From assembly GCA_958439155.1 (NCBI GenBank), contig CAUBUJ010000101.1, positions 1-6,136 of the forward strand: DNA of 6,136 nucleotides, written 5' to 3'. Within the stretch, counting starts at the first letter, position 1; every line of letters starts with the position of its first letter. The stretch is from an uncultured Veillonellaceae bacterium (GTDB taxonomy: Bacteria; Bacillota; Negativicutes; Veillonellales; Dialisteraceae). This document shows, one piece after another, positions 1 to 4,893 of this stretch. The notes beneath the pieces are model-generated. The model was not told where the DNA came from, searched no databases, and worked only from the letters and a program-made list of their open reading frames with translations. The translations under genes were made by a program, and so were the position numbers.

Positions 1-340
1 CATCCCTGCCAGTAGCGGCGGAAAAAGGATGTCCTTTTCCCATAGAAAGGCCGGTCCTTTCCTGTTTTTCCTGAAAGAAGCGGCGCCGCCGCCAAATCTG
101 CTTCCCCTATGCCGCCAGTTTTCTCATACCCGTCCATTTCCATTTCATAGAAGTCAAAAATTCTTCACATTGACTTTAATCATCATCTCATGTATCCTTG
201 TAATATAATATAAGAAAAGTGCGGCTCTGAAGGCTGGCCTAATTGAGGAAATGATGCCTGAGCGGCTCTTTTCGTTTGTTTCCGCCGCTTCTCCAGGGAA
301 AGAACGCGGCTTCGTCTGCCAGAAAAGGAATGGTAAGAAA
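1..340. other. Region without a confident gene, upstream of exbB
   Basis: No reading frame here has a credible start, ribosome site and protein-like composition. Two short A/T-capped hairpins are visible: AAAAGG/CCTTTT arms at about 23-38, and GAAAGG/CCTTTC arms at 45-61 followed by a T run at 64-68. The second could be the terminator of a gene lying to the left. An 8-bp direct repeat GCGGCTCT occurs at 221-228 and 262-269 in the probable leader of exbB. A probable promoter is listed separately. Confidence 0.5.
170..209 (+). promoter_or_regulatory. Probable sigma70-type promoter of the exbB-exbD-tonB operon
   Basis: TTGACT at 170-175 matches five of six -35 consensus bases. A 17-nt spacer leads to TATCCT at 193-198 (4/6). 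A perfect TATAAT also lies at 204-209, but 28 nt from that -35, so it would need another -35 and none is obvious. The very A/T-rich stretch 160-220 stands out from its GC-rich surroundings. The leader to the exbB start would be about 130 nt. A degenerate Fur-like segment overlaps it (172-190, about half of the 19 consensus positions), too weak to call. Confidence 0.45.
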
Positions 341-952
341 ATGGAAAACATGATTCACTTATTTATTGCCGGCGGCTGGATGATGTATCCGCTCGTCCTC
401 TGCTCGATCATCGTCATCGCCATCGCCATCGAACGTTTCCGCTTCTACAGCTCCCACGCTTCCGATTATAAGAAGCTGGACAAAGAAATCCCGGAATATC
501 TCCAGCGCAATGATATAGAAGGCCTCAAAGCGGAGCTCCAGAAAGACGGCGGCATTCCCGCCCTGGTCATTCTCCACGCGGCCCGCCAGTACGGTACCAC
601 CGCGAGCCAGACCGCTCTCGTGGAAAGCGCCGCCTCCCATGAAGCGGCCCAACTCCGGAATTATCTCAATTACCTCTCTGTGATCGTTACCCTGTCTCCT
701 CTCATGGGTCTTCTCGGCACCGTCATCGGCATGATCGGCTCCTTCAACGTACTCTCCGTATCCAGCGGCCAGCCTTTTGCCGTGACCGGCGGCGTGGCGG
801 AAGCACTCGTATGCACCGCGACAGGCCTTTTTGTGGCCATTCTTGCCATGATCGTCCATACCTACTTCACACAGCGCCTGGACAATGTAGTTTCCCAGAT
901 GGAGCAGCTTTCCGGTACCTATCTGGCCATCGTAGAAGGTGGTAAAAAATGA
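341..952 (+). CDS. exbB: ExbB/TolQ/MotA-family proton channel subunit
   Basis: A 203-aa inner-membrane protein of the ExbB/TolQ family. With ExbD it forms the proton-driven motor that energises TonB-dependent uptake across the outer membrane. Three membrane segments are visible: about residues 13-31, 109-135 and 150-175, with a large cytoplasmic loop between the first and second. The family signature lies in segment 2 (TLSPLMGLLGTVIGM, 117-131) and segment 3 (GGVAEALVCTATGL, 150-163), including the pore threonines of the family. I chose ATG 341, which gives MENMIHLFIAGGW, a normal N-terminus. An in-frame ATG at 251/254 would add 30 residues with no family resemblance, although a GAGG lies just upstream of it. 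The stop overlaps the exbD start by 4 nt, implying translational coupling. It is called exbB rather than tolQ because tonB follows. Confidence 0.93.
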   Translation: MENMIHLFIAGGWMMYPLVLCSIIVIAIAIERFRFYSSHASDYKKLDKEIPEYLQRNDIEGLKAELQKDGGIPALVILHAARQYGTTASQTALVESAASHEAAQLRNYLNYLSVIVTLSPLMGLLGTVIGMIGSFNVLSVSSGQPFAVTGGVAEALVCTATGLFVAILAMIVHTYFTQRLDNVVSQMEQLSGTYLAIVEGGKK

Positions 953-1368
953 AACTCCGGCCACTCCGCGATGATAAAGAACCGAGAATTATGATCATTC
1001 CGATGATTGATATTATTTTCTTTCTTCTCGTGTTCTTTATGATGAGCATGCTCACCATGGTGGTGCAGCGCTCGATCAATCTGAACCTGCCGCAGACGGC
1101 ATCAGCCAAGCTGACCGTGCAGGAAACCCTGCCGGTGAGCATCACTGCCAACGGCGATATTTATGTAGAAAAGGAAAAAATTGCCAAAGCGGACTTCCAG
1201 CGCCGCATGGAAATCGAAAAGAGCCGCAACCCCGATGTCAATGTAGTCCTCCGGGCCGATGCCAAATCGGAACATGACCAGTTTGTTTTCGTCCTGGATC
1301 AGCTGAAATCCGTCGGCATCAACCGCATCGGCATCGCTACAGAATCAAAACTCAGCGGCGAAAAATAA
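949..1368 (+). CDS. exbD: ExbD/TolR-family energy transducer
   Basis: A 139-aa protein with one N-terminal membrane helix (about residues 14-37) and a periplasmic domain, the ExbD/TolR layout. The helix carries the conserved proton-carrying aspartate: D21 in IIPMIDIIFFLL, equivalent to D25 of E. coli ExbD. The C-terminal half (about 60-135) ends in the usual NVVLRADAKSEHDQFVFVLDQLKSVG-type periplasmic fold, here at residues 98-123. Its ATG overlaps the exbB TGA (ATGA at 949-952), so the two subunits are probably made by coupled translation. Length is normal for the family. TolR is the alternative name, but the adjacent tonB favours ExbD. Confidence 0.93.
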   Translation: MKLRPLRDDKEPRIMIIPMIDIIFFLLVFFMMSMLTMVVQRSINLNLPQTASAKLTVQETLPVSITANGDIYVEKEKIAKADFQRRMEIEKSRNPDVNVVLRADAKSEHDQFVFVLDQLKSVGINRIGIATESKLSGEK

Positions 1369-1379
1369 GGAGGCTCTCT

Positions 1380-2171
1380 ATGGATAATTTTAAACCCCGC
1401 TGGGGTGCCTCATTTGGAATTTCCGCTGTCCTCCACTGCGCTGTATTCGCCGCGCTGGGTCTCTTCTTTCACTTCGGCCCTCCTGTGATCCCGCCCAAAG
1501 ACATTGTAGAAGTAGACCTGGTCAATATGGGCGGAGGCGGCGGTGGCGGCGGCAGTGAGGGACCCGACGAAGGCCCGAAAATCGCCCCTCCTGAAGCGGA
1601 ACACCCCACTGCGCCTCCTCCCGTCCCGGAAGCCGAGCCTGATCCGGAAGCGGAAAACGACGTGCATGAAATAGCAAGCCCCACAGAACCTGCTTCTCCC
1701 TCGTCTTCCTCGCAATCCAGCGCGGCAGCTCCCTCTGACGCAGGCGGCGGTGGCGGCGGCTCCGGCGGAGGAACGGGATCCGGCAGCGGCGACGGCGTAG
1801 GACCGGGTTCCGGCGGCGGATCCGGAGGAGGCTCCGGCGGCGGTACAGGAAGCGGTGTGGGCCCCGGCTCGGGTGACGGCTCCGGCGAAGGCGACGGCAT
1901 CACCGCAGGACCGCAGATTCTCTCCGCGCCGGAACCGCACTATCCGGAAAGCGCCCGCCGCAACAACGTGGAAGGCACCACTGTGGTAGGCCTCACCATC
2001 TCTGAAGACGGCAGCGTCACCAGCGCCTGGGTGGAAGGCTCCTCCGGAAGCGGCGCTCTCGACGACGCCGCCGTGAGCGCTGTATACAGCTGGCGTTTCG
2101 TTCCGGCCCGCCAGAACGGCACAGCCATTACGGTCAATTCCAGAGTGCCTGTCACATTCCGGCTTCATTAA
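1380..2171 (+). CDS. tonB: TonB energy transducer with glycine-rich linker
   Basis: A 263-aa protein linking the ExbBD motor to outer-membrane receptors. The N-terminal signal anchor spans about residues 12-32 and holds S15 and H19, the SxxxH pair matching S16/H20 of E. coli TonB. The C-terminal domain (about 183-263) has the hallmarks of the family: PHYPESARR, a central EGTTVVGLTISEDGSV strand pair, LDDAAVSAV, and a final SRVPVTFRL strand. The linker is odd: eight glycines at 51-58, an acidic/proline stretch (60-90), a Ser/Pro stretch (100-119), then about 50 residues of Gly/Ser repeats (122-172). The classic Pro-Lys/Pro-Glu rod is largely replaced by flexible glycine. GGAGG at 1369-1373 lies 6 nt before the ATG, overlapping the end of exbD by sequence but with an 11-nt gap between genes. 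A terminator follows directly. Confidence 0.92.
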   Translation: MDNFKPRWGASFGISAVLHCAVFAALGLFFHFGPPVIPPKDIVEVDLVNMGGGGGGGGSEGPDEGPKIAPPEAEHPTAPPPVPEAEPDPEAENDVHEIASPTEPASPSSSSQSSAAAPSDAGGGGGGSGGGTGSGSGDGVGPGSGGGSGGGSGGGTGSGVGPGSGDGSGEGDGITAGPQILSAPEPHYPESARRNNVEGTTVVGLTISEDGSVTSAWVEGSSGSGALDDAAVSAVYSWRFVPARQNGTAITVNSRVPVTFRLH

Positions 2172-2175
2172 ACCA

Positions 2176-2208
2176 AAGATCTTCCTTCTCAAGAGGGAAG
2201 ATTTTTTA
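2176..2208 (+). terminator. Rho-independent terminator of the exbB-exbD-tonB operon
   Basis: An 11-bp hairpin is formed by 2179-2189 and 2192-2202 (one T-G pair) with a minimal loop, followed by a run of six T to 2207. It begins a few bases after the tonB stop codon. Confidence 0.85.
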
Positions 2209-2250
2209 TGCCCATTTGCAAGAAAAACATGGTATTTCCCGGCAGAAGGC

Positions 2251-2280
2251 TTGTCCCCTTCCCCCTATCTTACGTATAAT
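2251..2280 (+). promoter_or_regulatory. Promoter of tadA (and probably the tRNA-Ser)
   Basis: A perfect -10 TATAAT lies at 2275-2280, and TTGTCC at 2251-2256 matches four of six -35 bases, with an 18-nt spacer. It lies between the tonB terminator and the tadA ribosome site, leaving a short leader of about 25 nt. No equally good promoter is seen right before the tRNA, so this one may serve both genes. Confidence 0.7.
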
Positions 2281-2311
2281 ACAGATAGAATCACCTGACC
2301 CGGAGGCCCTC

Positions 2312-2791
2312 ATGACCGATGAAGAATATATGAAACTCGCCCTGGCAGAAGCGGAAGCCGCCGGCAAAGAAGGAGAAATCCCGATCGGCGCCGTTTTAGT
2401 CTGGAAAGACCGGGTCGTCGCCGCCGCGCACAACCGCCGGGAAAACGACCACGACCCTACAGCCCACGCGGAAATCCTCGCCCTCCGCCGGGGCGCGCGC
2501 CGTCTCGGCCACTGGCGTTTGACGGAATGCGTTCTGTATGTTACTATAGAGCCATGTGCCATGTGCGCAGGAGCAATCATGAACAGCCGTCTTACAAGAC
2601 TGGTCTACGGCGCTCCCGACGAAAGAGCCGGCGGCATCCACTCTCATTTCCACATCTGTGAAGGAGCCGTCATGAACCACCGCCTTACCGTAACCCGAGG
2701 CATCTTGAAAAAAGAATGTGAAGAAATGGTTCTCTCCTTCTTTCACGCACAGCGGCAGTCATCCCATGGAGACGTATCGAAGTGGTCATAA
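2312..2791 (+). CDS. tadA: tRNA-specific adenosine deaminase TadA
   Basis: A 159-aa zinc deaminase that converts A34 of tRNA-Arg(ACG) to inosine, allowing one tRNA to read CGU, CGC and CGA. The cytidine/deoxycytidylate deaminase fold is clear: the HAE motif (H52 zinc ligand, E54 proton shuttle) and PCAMC (C82 and C85 zinc ligands). The C-terminal helix LKKECEEMVLSFF (132-144) is typical of TadA. GGAGG at 2302-2306 lies 5 nt before this ATG; an upstream in-frame ATG at 2216 would precede the promoter -10 and is rejected. The last seven codons and the stop (from 2768) lie inside the tRNA-Ser gene, so the C-terminal residues GDVSKWS are dictated by tRNA sequence. The protein otherwise ends where TadA proteins usually end. 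Confidence 0.95.
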   Translation: MTDEEYMKLALAEAEAAGKEGEIPIGAVLVWKDRVVAAAHNRRENDHDPTAHAEILALRRGARRLGHWRLTECVLYVTIEPCAMCAGAIMNSRLTRLVYGAPDERAGGIHSHFHICEGAVMNHRLTVTRGILKKECEEMVLSFFHAQRQSSHGDVSKWS

Positions 2792-2856
2792 CGGGGCTGA
2801 CTCGAAATCAGTTGTACCTTACGGTACCGTGGGTTCGAATCCCACCGTCTCCGCCA
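2768..2856 (+). tRNA. tRNA-Ser (anticodon CGA), CCA encoded
   Basis: A complete cloverleaf can be drawn. The acceptor arms are 2768-2774 and 2846-2852 (seven perfect pairs), with discriminator G2853 and encoded CCA at 2854-2856. The anticodon stem GCTGA/TCAGT encloses the loop CTCGAAA, giving anticodon CGA (reads UCG). The long variable arm (GTACC/GGTAC around TTAC) is the class II feature expected of serine tRNAs. The T arm is GTGGG-TTCGAAT-CCCAC. The 5' 24 nt overlap the end of tadA. The 3' end is the likely attachment site of the prophage that follows. Confidence 0.96.
2830..2856. other. Candidate prophage attachment core (tRNA-Ser 3' end)
   Basis: Prophage late genes begin about 250 bases downstream and point at the tRNA. 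Integration into the T arm/3' end of a tRNA gene, with the phage copy restoring the tRNA, is the standard arrangement for tyrosine-integrase phages. The core itself cannot be proven because the other end of the prophage, with the second copy, is outside the window. Confidence 0.4.
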
Positions 2857-2860
2857 CGCC

Positions 2861-2913
2861 AAACCGCCGGTAAACACTGGGTTTTCCCGATGTTTGCCGG
2901 CGGTTTATTTTTT
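2861..2913 (+). terminator. Strong Rho-independent terminator after tRNA-Ser
   Basis: A 16-bp stem is formed by 2861-2876 and 2891-2906 (one G-T pair). An inner GGG-TTTT-CCC extends it, and it is followed by six T at 2908-2913. It would end the tadA/tRNA-Ser transcript. If the attachment core is the tRNA 3' end, this hairpin was brought in by the phage to replace the displaced host terminator. Confidence 0.9.
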
Positions 2914-2938
2914 CGAAAGGCTGTTCTGTTTTTTCTTC

Positions 2939-2962
2939 TTTCTACCCCACTTTCTACCCCAA
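2939..2962. repeat. Tandem 12-bp repeat near the prophage end
   Basis: Two copies of TTTCTACCCCA lie in direct tandem (2939-2949 and 2951-2961). Read on the - strand they spell GVES-GVER. This resembles the repeated Gly-Val ends that I recall from Firmicute phage integrases, but the body of an integrase is absent here. They could equally be integrase arm-type binding sites, since they lie about 85 bases from the tRNA 3' end. Confidence 0.5.
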
Positions 2963-3042
2963 TCCCATTTCTCGCTTCGTTTTTCCCTTTTATTATCAAT
3001 TGAAACTTTGTGGGCATTAATCATCATACATTCTATTGTGCC

Positions 3043-3095
3043 AATAAAAAAAGAGAGGCAGCTATTCGGAATTTCCGAACAACTGCCTCTCTTTC
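3043..3095 (-). terminator. Rho-independent terminator of the prophage late operon
   Basis: An 11-bp stem is formed by 3051-3061 and 3083-3093, with an inner TTCGGAA/TTCCGAA hairpin in the loop. On the - strand it runs into seven T (A run 3046-3052). It lies just past the last lysis gene and insulates the host tRNA unit from phage late transcription. Confidence 0.9.
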
Positions 3096-3102
3096 ACATG
3101 GA

Positions 3103-3507
3103 TCACCTCCGGGCGACGGCCGCGCCCACGGTAATGGCGGCGAGGATGGCCCAGAGGTCCCGCTGCCTTTCCAGTCTTTGTTTAGTTCTCTTTGCGCTGC
3201 TTGCGTATTTCGCTAAGGATTGATTCGCCTCGGCTAATTGCGTCTCCGCTTCTTTCAACGCTTTCGCGGATTTCTTCATTTCCTCGTCTGACGTTTTCAG
3301 CTGATTCTTGAGCGTCTCGATTTGCGCTTTCTGCCCGGTCAAGAGCTTCTGCTGCGTCTCCGGTTCCGTCCTGAGCTCGCTGAATACTTGTTCCAGGCTC
3401 GTCAGCTGCTCCTCTGTTATCGTGTAATCGGCTGCTGATACATAAGCCGGCAAGGACAAGGCAAAGAGCAAGCAGCACATAGAGCAGCGTTTTCCGATTG
3501 TTTTCAC
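3103..3507 (-). CDS. Secreted coiled-coil lysis-cassette protein, spanin-like (overlapping pair, frame B)
   Basis: A 134-aa protein from a GTG start. An N-terminal signal peptide has a hydrophobic core at about residues 9-20 and a likely cleavage after VSA (residue 25). A long charged helix with coiled-coil character covers about 29-117 (many Glu, Lys, Gln, Leu). A C-terminal hydrophobic stretch (118-132, LWAILAAITVGAAVA) is followed by RR. There is no lipobox. Two membrane-directed ends joined by a periplasmic helix resemble the layout of unimolecular spanins, although those carry an N-terminal lipid anchor that is not seen here. The GTG overlaps the endolysin stop (GTGA) and lies 8 nt from GGAGG (3516-3520), better spaced than the ATG of the other frame. 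Nearly all of frame A (3182-3511) lies within this gene. The function is inferred from position and topology. Confidence 0.75.
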   Translation of the reverse strand: MKTIGKRCSMCCLLFALSLPAYVSAADYTITEEQLTSLEQVFSELRTEPETQQKLLTGQKAQIETLKNQLKTSDEEMKKSAKALKEAETQLAEANQSLAKYASSAKRTKQRLERQRDLWAILAAITVGAAVARR

Positions 3508-3511
3508 TCAT
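3182..3511 (-). CDS. Membrane-anchored helical protein, inner-membrane spanin-like (overlapping pair, frame A)
   Basis: A 109-aa protein from ATG 3511, in a different frame from the 134-aa protein and starting 4 nt before it. One N-terminal membrane segment (about residues 8-26) is followed by a polar, helical tail with heptad-like spacing: AESANRDAQESAENV and related units (60-100), ending RKQRKEN. This is the Rz-type i-spanin topology, and Ser/Ala/Glu-rich tails of this style occur in other Firmicute prophage lysis regions as I recall. GGAGG at 3516-3520 is only 4 nt from this ATG, so initiation may be weaker than at the GTG. Its TAA lies inside the longer frame. Both frames look protein-like over the 326 shared bases, so I keep both. 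The function is inferred, not recognised. Confidence 0.7.
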   Translation of the reverse strand: MSENNRKTLLYVLLALCLVLAGLCISSRLHDNRGAADEPGTSIQRAQDGTGDAAEALDRAESANRDAQESAENVRRGNEEIRESVERSGDAISRGESILSEIRKQRKEN

Positions 3512-4073
3512 CCGCCCTCCATTGGTTTTGGTAATAGATCGCTTTTCCGCGGAGGATGTCTCCGCCGCTCATCCAATCGTCACCAGGATGGAGTACGGCC
3601 AGATCCCACCGTTCGACAGTGTGTGCGGGGCCATAGGGCTCGCACGCTTCCCAGCCGTCCATGTTGTCCGCCGCCTCTGCATGCGTCATGACTCTCTGCA
3701 GATCAATAGTAAGGTCGAGCACGTCCGCAAGCACTGCGATGACCTGTGCCATGCTTTCGATCTGCGCCTCTGTCGGCGGACACGGACCCAAGTCGTACTG
3801 CCCCACTGCGTTTACAGCGCAGTCCATGGCGATAGCGACGCTTCCCGTATTGGGATGGAAGGTAGCTGGCAGAAGATGCGAAAGAGGATTAGTAAGGTCG
3901 ATGCTTCCATCTTGGCCGATATTGATATGATAATCCTTGTAAATCGTCTCATAATTCCCCGCTGTCCAATGGCAGTAGAGCTTTACATCCCTTCCCTTAG
4001 ATTCAGCGGCGGCCCATAGAGCAGGCTTGGCTACCATGGCGCTGTTCCGGAGTTCGGTCAGATTCACTTTCAT
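3504..4073 (-). CDS. Phage endolysin, N-acetylmuramoyl-L-alanine amidase
   Basis: A 189-aa protein of the Amidase_2/PGRP type, cleaving the bond between MurNAc and the L-Ala of the stem peptide. Likely zinc ligands are H35 (in YCHWTAGNY), H131 (in VMTHAE) and D157 (in ERWDL). The segment YHINIGQDGSI (48-58) and the GSVAIAMDC strand (77-85) fit the amidase core. No signal peptide and no cell-wall-binding domain follow, so it is a single-domain enzyme that needs a holin, as usual for phages of diderm hosts. AAGGAGG lies 7 nt before ATG 4073 and overlaps the stop of the small upstream gene. Its own stop (TGA 3504-3506) overlaps the starts of the two spanin-like genes, suggesting translational coupling. 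Confidence 0.88.
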   Translation of the reverse strand: MKVNLTELRNSAMVAKPALWAAAESKGRDVKLYCHWTAGNYETIYKDYHINIGQDGSIDLTNPLSHLLPATFHPNTGSVAIAMDCAVNAVGQYDLGPCPPTEAQIESMAQVIAVLADVLDLTIDLQRVMTHAEAADNMDGWEACEPYGPAHTVERWDLAVLHPGDDWMSGGDILRGKAIYYQNQWRADE

Positions 4074-4084
4074 GATGGACCTCC

Positions 4085-4177
4085 TTAGTTAAAAGCTTGA
4101 ATCAGCCAGAAGGCGATACCGCCAACGACGACACAGAAACCAATGAATTTGTACACCACTTCTCTTGTGATCTTCAT
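4085..4177 (-). CDS. 30-aa single-TM peptide in the lysis cassette
   Basis: A very short gene with the marks of a real one: AGGAGG just upstream at about 4186-4191, an ATG that overlaps the stop of the holin candidate (ATGA), and a TAA that merges with the ribosome site of the endolysin. The product starts MKITREVVYKF, has one membrane segment (about residues 11-27, IGFCVVVGGIAFWLIQA) and ends FN. Positively charged N-terminus plus one helix suggests an N-in/C-out inner-membrane peptide. By position it could be a holin, a holin modulator or an antiholin. I do not recognise the family. Confidence 0.75.
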   Translation of the reverse strand: MKITREVVYKFIGFCVVVGGIAFWLIQAFN

Positions 4178-4527
4178 TTCTTTTCACCTCCTTTCTCTGA
4201 AGCGGCCGGATATGGCGAATAGGGCCTGTTGTCTTTTTCCGCTTCATCCGGCACTCCATTTCCGTCCTGATCCACGAGCCACCGTCCGCAGAAACCGATC
4301 GCCGCCACCGCCGCACCGGAGAGCATGACGCTGAGGAATTGGCGCATCTCCGCCAGATTTGGCCGCCCGGAGATGTACCAGTCCGCCAGAATCATGACGA
4401 CGTAGAGCGCGGCACAGAGCATTAAAAAGAGCGCGTACCACAGGATATACCGCATGGCCGCGCCCGGTGCTGTTTTTGGCAGTTTATTCAAGAAATTCTG
4501 AATAGCGCTTTTGATTTTCTCGATCAT
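4174..4527 (-). CDS. Two-TM holin candidate with EF-hand-like calcium loop
   Basis: A 117-aa protein starting at ATG 4527 (MIEKIKSAIQ), preceded by AAAGGGGG at a normal distance. A longer in-frame reading back to 4662 lies inside the upstream gene and is rejected. Two membrane segments are seen: about residues 27-50 and 64-85. Immediately after the second comes DQDGNGVPDEAE (86-97), which has D/D/N/D/E at loop positions 1, 3, 5, 9 and 12, like an EF-hand or dockerin calcium loop. The tail is polar and ends EKGGEKK. Size, two TM helices and location between fibre genes and endolysin fit a phage holin. Its start overlaps the previous stop and its stop overlaps the next start (ATGA both times). 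Confidence 0.75.
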   Translation of the reverse strand: MIEKIKSAIQNFLNKLPKTAPGAAMRYILWYALFLMLCAALYVVMILADWYISGRPNLAEMRQFLSVMLSGAAVAAIGFCGRWLVDQDGNGVPDEAEKDNRPYSPYPAASEKGGEKK

Positions 4528-4847
4528 GGGGTTCCCCCTTTCGGTGGTTCCAGAGGGAGCGCCATGACTTTCTTCATGAGCGGCGGGATTACGCCATTGC
4601 CTCCCAGTGCGCCATAGATGCCGCCCATGTGCGTGAGCTCTTCCCGCATTTCCTTGGAGCAATAGCCGTTATGGATGCATTTTTCAATGCGCTGCATGAG
4701 CCGGTCCCGGAGAAGGGCGCAGACGCCTTCCCGGATGGCTCCATAATCCCGGCGGGAGGTCTGAAGGCTCCGCCAGAGCCAGCCAATGAGAAGGCAGCCT
4801 ACTGTGTAGAGCGCCTGCCCGGCATAAGATAGGATTAGATTTTCCAA
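4524..4847 (-). CDS. Phage lysis-region membrane protein (putative holin-type family)
   Basis: A 107-aa protein from a TTG start; an in-frame stop lies 18 nt upstream and the first internal ATG would remove the membrane helix, so TTG is the only reasonable choice. Its ribosome site (GAAGTGA) is weak. One N-terminal membrane segment (about residues 5-25) is followed by a conserved-looking helical domain: GAIREGVCALLRDRL (36-50), then NGYCSKEM, and GALGGNGVIPPLMKKVMALP (78-97). This pattern (G-x-x-ALLRDR ... GYC ... LGGNG ... LP) is, from memory, shared by small proteins next to holins in many Firmicute prophages. They are often called holin or minor structural protein without proof. Four-nt overlap with the next gene. 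Confidence 0.75.
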   Translation of the reverse strand: MENLILSYAGQALYTVGCLLIGWLWRSLQTSRRDYGAIREGVCALLRDRLMQRIEKCIHNGYCSKEMREELTHMGGIYGALGGNGVIPPLMKKVMALPLEPPKGGTP

Positions 4848-4893
4848 TATTTCACTTCTTTCTTATGTCCATCAAATAAAACCTTCCAAATTT

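Noticed and set aside
251..340. N-terminal extension of exbB from ATG 251/254
   Set aside because: A GAGG is present, but the 30 added residues are unlike any ExbB start and the protein from 341 begins normally.
1469..1903. Proline-rich frame antisense to tonB
   Set aside because: A mirror image of the Gly-rich linker codons (GGC/CCG); no start context or family resemblance.
2216..2311. N-terminal extension of tadA
   Set aside because: It would start upstream of the -10 box; the ATG at 2312 has a GGAGG and gives a standard TadA N-terminus.
2808..3017. A 69-codon frame on the - strand containing GGIRTHG
   Set aside because: It is antisense to the tRNA-Ser and its terminator; GGIRTHG-type peptides are a well-known artefact of translating tRNA genes. 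Only the GVESGVER part is kept as a speculative note.
3439..3511. Lipobox in either of the overlapping spanin-like proteins
   Set aside because: Cysteines occur in the hydrophobic N-termini, but none is preceded by a proper [LVI][AST][GAS] triplet, so no lipoprotein call is made.
4528..4662. N-terminal extension of the holin candidate
   Set aside because: The added 45 residues are His/Arg/Gly-rich out-of-frame readings of the upstream gene; ATG 4527 has a ribosome site and a 4-nt overlap.
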